Made by a program: the position numbers and the translations under genes. A stretch of 64,000 bases of DNA from Halobacteriovoraceae bacterium. GTDB lineage: Bacteria > Bdellovibrionota > Bacteriovoracia > Bacteriovoracales > Bacteriovoracaceae. The stretch is taken from NCBI GenBank assembly GCA_020635115.1, contig JACKAK010000004.1:310001-374000 (forward strand), given 5' to 3'. This document shows, one piece after another, positions 40,402-49,023 of the stretch. Position 1 is the first letter of the stretch, and the number at the start of each line of letters is the position of its first letter. The notes beneath the pieces are model-generated. The model searched no databases, was not told the DNA's origin, and saw only the letters and a list, made by a program, of their open reading frames with translations.

Positions 40402-41783
40402 ATAGCCCCTGCTTGAGTTGAAGATGGTCTTCCGCGACTAATATGGGGAATTAGTTCTTCGAGATTGTACTTCTTAATCCATCTATGCAGTGTTGAGATA
40501 TGAACACCGAGAACCTTTGCACCCTCAACTTTATTTCCTTTTACTGTGTTTAGTGCGTCAATGATACTAGACTTTATTTCAGCTTCCTTCAGCTTCTCGT
40601 AATCAAACTTAGGCTTAATATCTTCAACTATTTTTGGTGCTGAGATGTTCAATGCTTTATAAATAATCACATCATCTATCGTTCTACGATCAGTGTATAT
40701 AAGGGCACGTTCAATGATATTTCTAAGCTCTCTGACATTTCCCGGCCAGTGATATTCTTTTAACGCCTGATAAGCAGATGGAACCACATTAAAATATTCG
40801 CCATTTGAAATTTCATTTATAAACATCGTTGCGTAATAATCTATATCTTCAGGCCTATTCCTCAAAGCAGGCAACCTGAATATAAATGTATTTAATCTCT
40901 GCTGAAGGTCTAATCTAAATTTTCCTTCTTCAACCAATTTATCAAGGTCGTGATGTGTAGCTGCAATGAACCTCAGATTTACTTTCCTTGGAACAGTAGA
41001 GCCTACAGGCATTACTTCTTTTTCTTGAATGGCTCTTAAAAGTTTTGCCTGTATTTCTGGAGAGCAATCCCCAATCTCATCAAGAAAGAAAACTCCATTG
41101 TGAGCTTGCTCAAGTAATCCAACCTTGTTTGAAGTTGCGCCAGTAAATGCACCTTTAACGTGACCAAATAATTCAGACTCAGCCGTTTCTCTAGGAATGC
41201 TGGCCATATTTGCTGCGACAAGACGTTTTCCAAGGTAGTTTGCAATATACTTGGCCATGTATTCTTTACCTGTGCCAGATTCCCCATTAATTAATATCGA
41301 GGCATTACTATTGCTTGATAATAGTTTATCAACGCTTCTAAACAGCTTCTTAATTTCTGTTGATTTGGTCTTAAACTGAAAACTACTATTTTTGATACTA
41401 TCAAGCTCACGTTTTTTTATAATACCTTTTCGTATTGCAAGCCTAAGCGTTTCATCATGATCGCCATCTTTAGTTACAAACTCTATCAATGGCCTTTTCA
41501 TGGCCTCAACAACACGCTTAGTATCTTTGTCTCCACTAAGTACAATGAAAGGTATCTGATGGTATTCTTTGAGTATGTGATCTATTAGGGATAGTCCGTC
41601 TTGCTCGTGTCCTTCAAAGTTGAGATCAATAACCGCTAATTGAATATCACTGTCTTTAAGAGCTTCTTTCGCCTCAGATACGCTTGAAGCTGTACAGATT
41701 TCAAATTCATCTGATAGCAAAATCTCACTACTTTCTAAAATACCTCTGTCATCGTCCACTAAGAGAATTAATTCTTTCTTCAT
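40398..41783 (-). CDS. NtrC-family response regulator (sigma-54 activator) of ICE 2
   Basis: 461 residues. Receiver domain (LLVDDD, phospho-Asp in VIDLNFEG near 54, Lys in FVTKDG), AAA+ domain with Walker A GESGTGKE, GAFTGA loop in HVKGAFTGATSNK and Walker B VFFLDEIG, then a Fis-type helix-turn-helix (KVEGAKVLGVHISTLHRWIKK). A complete two-component activator, next to its kinase. Its likely sites are the AATATCGC palindromes at 38584-38636 and 44902-44959, which would give autoregulation and control of transfer. Confidence 0.95.
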   Translation of the reverse strand: MKKELILLVDDDRGILESSEILLSDEFEICTASSVSEAKEALKDSDIQLAVIDLNFEGHEQDGLSLIDHILKEYHQIPFIVLSGDKDTKRVVEAMKRPLIEFVTKDGDHDETLRLAIRKGIIKKRELDSIKNSSFQFKTKSTEIKKLFRSVDKLLSSNSNASILINGESGTGKEYMAKYIANYLGKRLVAANMASIPRETAESELFGHVKGAFTGATSNKVGLLEQAHNGVFFLDEIGDCSPEIQAKLLRAIQEKEVMPVGSTVPRKVNLRFIAATHHDLDKLVEEGKFRLDLQQRLNTFIFRLPALRNRPEDIDYYATMFINEISNGEYFNVVPSAYQALKEYHWPGNVRELRNIIERALIYTDRRTIDDVIIYKALNISAPKIVEDIKPKFDYEKLKEAEIKSSIIDALNTVKGNKVEGAKVLGVHISTLHRWIKKYNLEELIPHISRGRPSSTQAGAI

Positions 41784-41785
41784 AA

Positions 41786-43162
41786 TTACCCCTGTAACCT
41801 TATGTCAAAACAAGCACCACCCAAATGAGATTTCCTGTAAATAATTTTCCCCCCGTGGAGTCTCACAATATGGTTAGCACCTGATAGGCCTAATCCTAGA
41901 CCATTTTTCTTTTTTGATTTTCCTCGTCCTTGCAAAAAGAGTGATACCATCTCTTCTTCGATACCTTCACCGTCATCTGATACAGAAATAGAGATACCTT
42001 CTTCTATTTTTTGAACAGCAACCTCAACAATATTTCTACTAGCTTCGATCGCATTAACAACTAAATTACTAATCGCTCGACCAAGCATCATATTATCGTG
42101 AGCAAGTTCCGTTATTACTGGTTCATACTTTTCTACAATTTCGATATTTTCATAATCTGCCATTGCCATTTGAGCCTGTCCCGTTGCTCTTTTCACTGAT
42201 TCATTTATATTCAGATCGCTTGGGTTTATTTCAACTTTTAGGTTTCCTTTTGAAGCTTTTACTTGAAATAATATTTGCTCAGCAATTTCTGCAACCCTGT
42301 TCTTAGCAAAATCCTTCTTGTCTTCAGGGACACCAACTTTGTTAATAATTTTTATCATCTGTTTCAGAGCTGCAACTGGTGTATGTAAATCGTGAATCAA
42401 CTTTTTATAAGCTTCTACCGCCAGTTCTTTACCCTTAGCTTCGGCCAGTCTTTCATTGCTGACCCTAAGTTGAGAATTTGTGGTTAGAATGGCATTGTAG
42501 ATGTTTTCTAATTCTTCAATTCTCAAATAGCTATTTAGATTAACCTCTCCAAACTTTTTTAACTCATGGATGCTATTCTCTAGGTCTTTGATTGGCTCAA
42601 TAGATTTCTGTGCCGTTGAGATAATTTTTGTTGCAAGCACATTTAGCAGAATAAAGCTGAGAATAAATACAATGATTGTGACAGCTATAACCAGAGAGAA
42701 TAAATCGAATGTTGGATTTAATAGATAAATCTCACCATTCATAGCAGATGGGCCACCATCTCTTTTAGTTAATGCTTTAGAGATTAAAAACCTTGAAGAT
42801 AAGTCACTTTCAATTCCTAAAACTCGAATTCCATCAACAAAGTATGGCTTTCCAATTAGTGTATTATCATTACTTGAAGCAATTACTTCATCATCTTTGA
42901 TGACATTAATAATGACCTTTTTCTCATCTGCAATGGAAGTGATGAACCTTTGCAGTTCTGGGCCATCTTGAGTTTCAACTAATGTCGAAATATGTGGAGC
43001 AATTGCTTTCACAAATGATTTGTCATTTTCTGAGTAAAAGACCAACAGGGCGTATGCAGCAAAAAATGCAGTTACAATGGATAAAGACACTGGTAACGCG
43101 ATCCTATACGGAACTAACTTTTTTGATAAATACTCCTTGAAGGTTAAAGTTCTTCTTATCAC
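41786..43162 (-). CDS. sensor histidine kinase of ICE 2
   Basis: 458 residues from GTG 43162, chosen because GGAGGG lies upstream and GTGA overlaps the binding-protein stop; the ATG at 43183 has no ribosome site. Membrane helices near 20-42 and 150-175 enclose a periplasmic domain of about 105 residues. A linker with coiled-coil leads to HisKA (LIHDLHTPVAAL) and HATPase (NLVVNAIEA, DDGEGI, GLGLGLSGA). No receiver domain, unlike the ICE 1 kinase. Probably senses the state of the binding protein encoded just upstream and phosphorylates the next gene's product. Confidence 0.93.
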   Translation of the reverse strand: MIRRTLTFKEYLSKKLVPYRIALPVSLSIVTAFFAAYALLVFYSENDKSFVKAIAPHISTLVETQDGPELQRFITSIADEKKVIINVIKDDEVIASSNDNTLIGKPYFVDGIRVLGIESDLSSRFLISKALTKRDGGPSAMNGEIYLLNPTFDLFSLVIAVTIIVFILSFILLNVLATKIISTAQKSIEPIKDLENSIHELKKFGEVNLNSYLRIEELENIYNAILTTNSQLRVSNERLAEAKGKELAVEAYKKLIHDLHTPVAALKQMIKIINKVGVPEDKKDFAKNRVAEIAEQILFQVKASKGNLKVEINPSDLNINESVKRATGQAQMAMADYENIEIVEKYEPVITELAHDNMMLGRAISNLVVNAIEASRNIVEVAVQKIEEGISISVSDDGEGIEEEMVSLFLQGRGKSKKKNGLGLGLSGANHIVRLHGGKIIYRKSHLGGACFDIRLQG

Positions 43163-44700
43163 TTTTTCCCTCCAAGTAAGCATTTTGAATCAAATTCAAC
43201 TTTTCGATAATCAATATATGCAACTGCTAATAGGTTTGGCTCAAAGTTTCTTACACATTTATGAATCCAATAATGTGGCCTTGAGTGAAACAGATTTGCA
43301 GATAAAGCAAGCTCATTAACTCTGCTGGCTAACTTTTCATACACCTTATAACGCTTTAAACGATCTTGGAGCTTTCGGGCACTGACAAGAAGTTCATCTA
43401 TTATTGAATCTTTAACGCCGCTATAGTTGTCAGGATTATTTGAAGCAAAATTATTAAGTAAAAACTCTGTATCTGGATAATCTACAATCATTGAAACTAG
43501 AAAAGCATGAAGTGTTTTTTCTTCATATCTTTTCATCATTTCAGTCCATTCCAAAATTTCGGTCTTTATATTCCATCCTTTTTCTTTTAGGTCTTTTTCA
43601 AAGAAAGCCGCTATCTCCGCTGTTTTCTCAAGACCAAAAGGAATAGTGATTGTAATTTGAGTGTGAGGTGGAACAATTACTTTGCTTTTTTTCTCTGGTT
43701 GTTCTTCGATATGGCCCGGAAAACCTTGAGGCACATATCCATAAGCAGGAGCAGCACTTGGATAAAATGTTTTTCTAAACTTTTCATTGTCTATACTTGC
43801 TTGTAAGGACTTTCTAACTTTCAGATCATTTAATGGAGCAATTCTTGAGTTAAACCCAATAATCCATGTGTCGGCAACTACAGTGCTGATGTCTTGACCA
43901 TTTTTAAAAACATCTTCTAATCCATTTAGTGGCCAGCTTGATAAGTCGTGGAGCTTTCCATTTTTTGCCTGTTTCATTGCTGAATCTTGATCTATAGCTC
44001 GAAGAATTATTGTGCTTAATTTTGGACTTTCACCGTGATACTTATCAAATTTCGTTAAAGTAATGTCAGTTTTACTTTCTGAAACAACTTTAAACGGCCC
44101 GGCTCCAATAGGTTTTTTGAAAAAGTCTTTGTTCTTGACCTTATTTGCAGGAAGTATTTTTGCAGTTCCCCCGGCCAATACATAAAGAATTGGTGGGAAT
44201 GGACTCTCTAGCTCTACAGTAACTGTTTTTTTATCAATTGCTTTAATGCCTGAAAGGGTTTTACTTTTCCCTGCATGGTACTCATCAGCACCTTTTATCA
44301 TGTCATAGTATTTAAAAACTTTGCTTTCAGGTGCTAGAACACGACTAAGAGATGCAACAACATCGTTAGCATTTATTTTTTCACCATTATGAAATTTTGC
44401 TTTTGAATTAATAATGAAGGTAATTGTTTTGCCATCTTCACTTGTTTCCCATGATTCTGCTATTCCGGCCTTAATCCCATAGTTTTCAGTAAAGCGCAGC
44501 AGACCCTCATAAACAAGTTCTGAGAATATTAATGAAGCACCATCATTCATCTGAGCAGGATCATAAGACACTGGCTTAGAATACACGGCCTTGATGTAGG
44601 GAATTTCTACACGCTTAGTATTCGACTGTTTTTGATTGTGATAAATTCCCCCAATCAAAATCAGTGCTGTGAATGTTGTTCCTAGAACAATCTTCTTCAA
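43159..44700 (-). CDS. solute-binding protein (SBP_bac_5, oligopeptide type) of ICE 2, orphan
   Basis: 513 residues from TTG 44700 (GAGGGGGA upstream). An N-terminal hydrophobic anchor (about 4-21) without a lipobox, then the family-5 binding fold: YDPAQMNDGASLIFSELVYEGLL, AESWETSEDGKTITF, FHNGEKINANDV and GAGPFKV. No permease or ATPase is nearby. First gene of the signalling operon, overlapping the kinase by 4 bases, which points to a sensory partner for peptide detection. Confidence 0.88.
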   Translation of the reverse strand: MKKIVLGTTFTALILIGGIYHNQKQSNTKRVEIPYIKAVYSKPVSYDPAQMNDGASLIFSELVYEGLLRFTENYGIKAGIAESWETSEDGKTITFIINSKAKFHNGEKINANDVVASLSRVLAPESKVFKYYDMIKGADEYHAGKSKTLSGIKAIDKKTVTVELESPFPPILYVLAGGTAKILPANKVKNKDFFKKPIGAGPFKVVSESKTDITLTKFDKYHGESPKLSTIILRAIDQDSAMKQAKNGKLHDLSSWPLNGLEDVFKNGQDISTVVADTWIIGFNSRIAPLNDLKVRKSLQASIDNEKFRKTFYPSAAPAYGYVPQGFPGHIEEQPEKKSKVIVPPHTQITITIPFGLEKTAEIAAFFEKDLKEKGWNIKTEILEWTEMMKRYEEKTLHAFLVSMIVDYPDTEFLLNNFASNNPDNYSGVKDSIIDELLVSARKLQDRLKRYKVYEKLASRVNELALSANLFHSRPHYWIHKCVRNFEPNLLAVAYIDYRKVEFDSKCLLGGKK

Positions 44701-44739
44701 TTAATCCCCCTCGTGGATTGATAAACCTGCTTTTCCCTT

Positions 44740-44756
44740 GAGCAAGAGGTATGCCA
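44740..44756 (-). promoter_or_regulatory. sigma-54 promoter of the ICE 2 signalling operon
   Basis: On the minus strand TGGCATACCTCTTGCTC matches TGGCAYN5TTGCT almost perfectly, 40 bases upstream of the binding-protein start. Together with the upstream palindromes it implies that the signalling operon activates itself. Confidence 0.85.
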
Positions 44757-44901
44757 AAGCCTGAAGACATGACTCAGCAGGCTATAGAAGCTTTATTTAT
44801 GCGGATAGGCAAATCACCCATGTAATAATTTCAGTGAATTAAAGGTTTTAAGGTCAAAGAGACACCGTTCTGTTATGTGGCCAGTCCGAAAACTGCGAAT
44901 T

Positions 44902-44959
44902 AAATATCGCAAGGCCGCTATATTTAAAAATATCGCGTGCGATATTTTATGCGATATTT
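44902..44959. promoter_or_regulatory. activator sites of ICE 2 (AAATATCGC/GCGATATTT), signalling operon
   Basis: AAATATCGC at 44902-44910, a perfect palindrome AAATATCGC-GT-GCGATATTT at 44928-44947, and GCGATATTT at 44951-44959. They lie 146-203 bases upstream of the sigma-54 promoter at 44740-44756. Besides this promoter, these sites and the copper-operon promoter, the 376-base gap 44701-45076 holds no gene that I can see. Confidence 0.78.
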
Positions 44960-45012
44960 TTCTAAGTCAAATCTATGCAAAGTACTAAAAACACCTAAAA
45001 TTCTTTTGGCAT

Positions 45013-45041
45013 TTGAAATGCACTATTGAAAAGTGGATACT
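45013..45041 (+). promoter_or_regulatory. sigma-70-type promoter of the copper operon
   Basis: TTGAAA (45013-45018), 17 bases, GATACT (45036-45041). The expected start point falls at about 45048, inside the CsoR operator. Confidence 0.65.
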
Positions 45042-45046
45042 TTCGA

Positions 45047-45065
45047 TATACCCTGTGGGGGTATA
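45047..45065. promoter_or_regulatory. CsoR-type operator of copZ-copA
   Basis: TATACCCTGTGGGGGTATA, an inverted repeat with the GC-rich centre typical of CsoR sites, overlaps the predicted transcription start of the copper operon. The gene for a CsoR-family repressor is the third gene of this operon. Confidence 0.8.
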
Positions 45066-45076
45066 TGGAGGTTTGT

Positions 45077-45295
45077 ATGAAAACACTAAATATTGAAGTT
45101 GAAGGTATGAATTGTGGTGGCTGTGTAAATAAAATTTCAAATCATTTTCAAATTATAGACGGTATCTCGGACACGAAAGTAAGCCTTGAAAGGCAAACGG
45201 TTACGATTATTTCAGATGAGAGCCTTTCAAATATGAAGATTAGAAATGATCTGATCGAGCTTGGCTTTAGCGTTAAGAGTATTAAAAAGGTCTAA
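45077..45295 (+). CDS. copZ: CopZ-like copper chaperone
   Basis: 72 residues from ATG 45077 (GGAGG upstream); an upstream ATG at 45026 would lie in the promoter. A single heavy-metal-associated domain with the metal site GMNCGGC. Binds Cu(I) in the cytoplasm and passes it to CopA, encoded one base later. Confidence 0.88.
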   Translation: MKTLNIEVEGMNCGGCVNKISNHFQIIDGISDTKVSLERQTVTIISDESLSNMKIRNDLIELGFSVKSIKKV

Positions 45296-45296
45296 T

Positions 45297-47468
45297 ATGG
45301 AAACGATTTCTCTTAAAATTGAGGGGATGAGTTGTGCTAGTTGTGCCAGCACAATAGAGAAGGAAGTGGCTTCGCTGGAAGGTGTGAAAAGCTCAAACGT
45401 TAATTTTGCTGTTGAAACTGGCCGGTTTGAGGTTCAAGACTTTAGCATTAGAGATAAAGTTATTGAAAAGATAAAATCTCTTGGTTACTCAGCAACAGGT
45501 GATGAAAAAGTAAGTAAAGATGCAGAAAAGATTGATGAAAACTTTTATAAGTTTGTGATCTCGATTGTTTTGGCAATGATGATATTCGCTCTGGCCATGT
45601 GGCCTTTGAAAGGATGGCCATCTAAGAGTATTAACTGGTATTTACAATTAGTCTTATGTGCCCCAATTTGGGGATGGGTTGGTTTAAAGTTCCAAAAGTC
45701 ATTCCTTCATTTTCTTCGATCTGGTAAGTCTAATATGAATACTTTAATTGGGCTTGGAACTACAGCAGCTTTTCTTTATAGTCTTTTTATAACGATATTT
45801 TCAGACTATTCAATTCAAATGGGGCTTACTCAAAAAGTTTACTTTGAGGCTGTAGGATTTATCATTTCATTTGTTTATTTAGGTCAATACTTTGAAGAGA
45901 AGGCGAAGAGAAAGACTACAGAAGCTCTAAATTCTCTTTTTCAGTTAAGTTCTAAGAATGCAACGATTGTAGTTAATGGTGATTTAAAAGAAGTTAAAAT
46001 AGAAGATGTAAAAGTTGGTGACTTAATTAGGGTTAAACCTGGGGAGAAATTTCCAGTTGATGGCAAAATTGTCAAAGGTGAATCTGCAATTGATGAGTCA
46101 ATGATTTCGGGAGAGCCAATTCCAATATCTAAACAAAGTGGAGATAAAGTTTTTACAGGAACAATAAATGGTGACAGTATTATTGAATATAGGGCGACTA
46201 AAGTAGGTAATGATACCTTCTTATCTCAAATCATAAACTTTGTAGAGCAAGCGCAAAACTCAAAACCTGAAATTCAGAAATATGCTGATAAAATTAGCTC
46301 AGTTTTTACTCCTGTAGTTATAGTAATCTCAATTATTACATTTCTAGCTTGGTTCTTTGTTGGGCCAATGCCTATTTGGGGAAATTCTGTTTCTAATTTT
46401 ATCGCAGTCCTTGTAATTGCTTGTCCCTGCGCTTTAGGACTTGCAACGCCTACCGCTGTTGTTGTAGCAACAGGTCGCGCATCGCTAAAAGGTTTATTAA
46501 TTGGTGGTGGAGATATTATTGAAAAGGCGGTGGGTATTGATACGATTATTTTCGATAAAACTGGAACTATTACTGAAGGAAAGCCTTCTGTTATTGAAGT
46601 AAATTTTAAAGATCATGATGATTCTATTTTAAAAGACGTTGCATCTATAGAACAATTCTCAGAGCATCCTCTTTCAAAAGCAATTGTTAAATATGCTAAA
46701 GAAAAAGGCTTAGCATTAAATGAACCCGATAGTTTTGAAATAGTTAAAGGTAAAGGCTTAAAAGCAGAAATAGATGGAAAAGATTATCTTATAGGTAATG
46801 AAAAGCTGTTGAATGAAAATGGCGTAGTCCTTGACGAGAGCCTTACGTTAAAACAAGTTGGAAGTTTTGTTTTTATATCATTGAGTGGTAAACATATTGG
46901 TTCAATAGTTATCGGTGACAAGATTAAAGTCTCTTCTAAAGAAACAATTAATCATCTAAAAAAGCGTGGAATTGAAACTTGGATGATTACAGGTGATAAC
47001 GAAATCATTGCTGAATCTGTTTCTAAAGAGCTAGGTATAGACCATTTTATTGCAAATGCACTTCCTCTTGAAAAATCAACTCAGTTAGAAAAGCTACAAG
47101 CTGATGGGAAAATTGTCGCAATGGTTGGTGATGGAGTTAATGATGCTCCAGCTCTAGCAAAGGCAAATCTTTCTATGGCAATGGGAACTGGTACTGATGT
47201 GGCGATAAACGCTTCAGACGTTACAATTGTAAAAGGTGATCTTTCAAAAGCTTTGGAGTTTATAGAATTATCTGAAGGGACAATGAAGATTATTAAACAA
47301 AATCTTTTTCTCTCCATGATTTACAACACGTTACTAATACCAATTGCAGCAGGAGTTCTAGTTATCTTTGGTGGCCCAATGATGCCACCTGTTTTGGCAA
47401 GTGTAGCTATGGCCCTGAGTAGTATTTCTGTTGTTTCAAATAGCCTTAGAATTAAGAATTTGATATGA
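45297..47468 (+). CDS. copA: CopA-like P1B-type copper-exporting ATPase
   Basis: 723 residues from ATG 45297. One N-terminal HMA domain with CASC (Cys13, Cys16), eight membrane helices, the transmembrane metal site CPC (376-378), phosphorylated Asp420 in DKTGT, SEHPLS of the nucleotide domain and GDGVNDAPALA hinge. The CPC plus Cu-type HMA indicate Cu(I)/Ag(I) export. In operon with CopZ and CsoR, controlled by the CsoR box. Confidence 0.95.
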   Translation: METISLKIEGMSCASCASTIEKEVASLEGVKSSNVNFAVETGRFEVQDFSIRDKVIEKIKSLGYSATGDEKVSKDAEKIDENFYKFVISIVLAMMIFALAMWPLKGWPSKSINWYLQLVLCAPIWGWVGLKFQKSFLHFLRSGKSNMNTLIGLGTTAAFLYSLFITIFSDYSIQMGLTQKVYFEAVGFIISFVYLGQYFEEKAKRKTTEALNSLFQLSSKNATIVVNGDLKEVKIEDVKVGDLIRVKPGEKFPVDGKIVKGESAIDESMISGEPIPISKQSGDKVFTGTINGDSIIEYRATKVGNDTFLSQIINFVEQAQNSKPEIQKYADKISSVFTPVVIVISIITFLAWFFVGPMPIWGNSVSNFIAVLVIACPCALGLATPTAVVVATGRASLKGLLIGGGDIIEKAVGIDTIIFDKTGTITEGKPSVIEVNFKDHDDSILKDVASIEQFSEHPLSKAIVKYAKEKGLALNEPDSFEIVKGKGLKAEIDGKDYLIGNEKLLNENGVVLDESLTLKQVGSFVFISLSGKHIGSIVIGDKIKVSSKETINHLKKRGIETWMITGDNEIIAESVSKELGIDHFIANALPLEKSTQLEKLQADGKIVAMVGDGVNDAPALAKANLSMAMGTGTDVAINASDVTIVKGDLSKALEFIELSEGTMKIIKQNLFLSMIYNTLLIPIAAGVLVIFGGPMMPPVLASVAMALSSISVVSNSLRIKNLI

Positions 47469-47502
47469 TTTTTGGCAGTTTCACAGTTATAGGTTTTTAG
47501 AT

Positions 47503-47793
47503 ATGGCAAAAGATATAAAGGGCGCAGACCACAAATCACACTTATCAAGAGTAAATAGAATTGAAGGTCAAGTTAGAGGCGTTAAAAATATGATTGAAGA
47601 GGGAAAGTATTGTGTTGATATACTGACTCAAATAAAGGCTATAAGAAGTGCGCTAAAAGGACTTGAGCTACAAATACTAGAAGGTCATGCCAATCATTGC
47701 TTAATGAATGCGGTTAGCTCTGGTTCAAAAAAAGAAGCTAAAGAAAAGATCAACGAGGTTATGGAGCTAATTAAAAAGTCTTCTAAGTCTTAG
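47503..47793 (+). CDS. csoR: CsoR-family copper-sensing repressor
   Basis: 96 residues, all-helical family with HLSRVNRIEGQVRGVKNMIEEGKYCVDIL and a C-terminal GHANHC. The Cys (KYC), His and Cys (HANHC) positions match the Cu(I) ligands Cys-His-Cys of CsoR rather than the formaldehyde-sensing or nickel pattern. It should repress from the operators at 45047-45065 and 48903-48920 until copper binds. Confidence 0.9.
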   Translation: MAKDIKGADHKSHLSRVNRIEGQVRGVKNMIEEGKYCVDILTQIKAIRSALKGLELQILEGHANHCLMNAVSSGSKKEAKEKINEVMELIKKSSKS

Positions 47794-48320
47794 TAATTGA
47801 ATACTTCTTTTCTAATTAATCTGTTCAATTCAAAAATAACTAAGCCGCCAATAGTTGAACCAGCAAGCCAGTATGTTGCGAATGTTAAGTATATATCTGA
47901 GCCTAGTAAGAAAAAAGTCGAAAGAGCTACTATTGATATGGAAGTATAGTATAAGAGTCTTGATTCTTTAATCTTCTTAATTTCACTAGGTTTTAAAAGA
48001 TAGGCCGCAAAAAGAGCGCCACTACCCATAAAAATAGAACCGCATATGGCCATACAAATATTTTCTCCAAACTTATGATGAAAATAGTGAAAAAGCTCAA
48101 AGTTATTAGTTAAGCTTAGGTTAAATTGTGGGCAAAATGTAAGAGTCAAGAAACCTATAAACGCTTGAATGGCGAGAAGCTTTGAAAATACAACTTTATG
48201 AGCTGGGTTTAAGTCTGCTTGAACAAAGCTCAATATTCTATTACTTAATTCCTCTGGAGGATTAACACCTTTGGAATTGATAAAATCTTGAAAGTCTTTT
48301 TTATCATTAGGATCAATCAT
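47790..48320 (-). CDS. membrane protein, probable anti-sigma factor
   Basis: 176 residues: a cytoplasmic N-terminus of about 45 residues with a helix (PEELSNRILSFVQADLNP) and four hydrophobic segments. It overlaps the sigma-factor gene by 4 bases, the common sigma/anti-sigma layout. His and Cys are present in the membrane part (FHYFHHKFGENICMAICG), so direct metal sensing is possible. No named family recognised. Confidence 0.65.
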   Translation of the reverse strand: MIDPNDKKDFQDFINSKGVNPPEELSNRILSFVQADLNPAHKVVFSKLLAIQAFIGFLTLTFCPQFNLSLTNNFELFHYFHHKFGENICMAICGSIFMGSGALFAAYLLKPSEIKKIKESRLLYYTSISIVALSTFFLLGSDIYLTFATYWLAGSTIGGLVIFELNRLIRKEVFNY

Positions 48321-48847
48321 GTTGCTTCTCCTAGTAATTTTGCTTTAAGCTTTTTGATACCTCTTGAAACCAGCTTTCTTGAATTGGCCTCAGATGTATT
48401 AAGGGCCTTAGAGATTTCGATAAAATCTTCTTCGGAGTAATAACGAAGCTTCAGGGCTTGTTTTTCTTTTTCTGAGAGTGTCTTAATCGAATCAAGATCA
48501 ATTTTGTCATTTAGCTCAGTTGGTTCTACGCTCAATTGATCTTCACTTAACTGAACAAACTTAGCTTTATTCTTCTTGATTGAGTCAAGAAGCTCACTTC
48601 TACATATTGTATATAACCACTTTAAAAGTGGGTGTTTGCTACTATATAGGTGTCGTGAATTATGGAACTTAACAAAAATACTTTGAAATATATCTTCGAT
48701 AACATTCTTATCGGACAACCTTTTATCAAGGTAGCTATAAACTCGATCTTTATGTCGTAAATAAATAACTTCAAAGGCCATATTTTCACCATTCTTATAA
48801 AGCTCCATGAGCTTTTCATCTTCTAAATGTGAAAATGGATTTCCCAT
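48317..48847 (-). CDS. ECF-type sigma factor
   Basis: 176 residues. Region 2 (ENMAFEVIYLRHKDRVYSYLDKRLSDKNVIEDIFQSIFVKFH) and region 4 (LSEKEKQALKLRYYSEEDFIEISKALNTSEANSRKLVSRGIKKLK) are clear. Two divergent copies of a candidate ECF promoter (GTCACA-N16-CGTAATA) flank a CsoR operator upstream, so this sigma factor probably reads its own gene and the haem-protein/efflux operon. It is likely part of copper response. Confidence 0.9.
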   Translation of the reverse strand: MGNPFSHLEDEKLMELYKNGENMAFEVIYLRHKDRVYSYLDKRLSDKNVIEDIFQSIFVKFHNSRHLYSSKHPLLKWLYTICRSELLDSIKKNKAKFVQLSEDQLSVEPTELNDKIDLDSIKTLSEKEKQALKLRYYSEEDFIEISKALNTSEANSRKLVSRGIKKLKAKLLGEAT

Positions 48848-48858
48848 CCTCTACCTCT

Positions 48859-48887
48859 TATTACGACGAGCGTGCCTATTTTGTGAC
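48859..48887 (-). promoter_or_regulatory. ECF promoter, minus strand (sigma-factor gene)
   Basis: On the minus strand GTCACA, 16 bases, CGTAATA, ending 12 bases before the sigma-factor start codon. The same elements at the same spacing occur facing the other way at 48965-48993. Confidence 0.7.
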
Positions 48888-48902
48888 AAAAACTTTTCAA
48901 AA

Positions 48903-48920
48903 GTACCCCGTGGGGGTATA
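48903..48920. promoter_or_regulatory. second CsoR-type operator
   Basis: GTACCCCGTGGGGGTATA, close to the copZ operator, between the divergent sigma-factor and haem-protein genes. It would place both directions under copper control. Confidence 0.75.
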
Positions 48921-48964
48921 ACTAACTAAAAATACTATATTTTTATTAAAAAAGTAAGTTTTTT

Positions 48965-48993
48965 GTCACAAATCTGAAGCGGCACTCGTAATA
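48965..48993 (+). promoter_or_regulatory. ECF promoter, plus strand (metal efflux operon)
   Basis: GTCACA (48965-48970), 16 bases, CGTAATA (48987-48993), 31 bases before the haem-protein start. It mirrors the promoter of the sigma-factor gene, with conserved GGCAC in the spacer of both. Confidence 0.7.
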
Positions 48994-49023
48994 GGAAGTG
49001 AAGACTATTTAATTGGGGGATTT

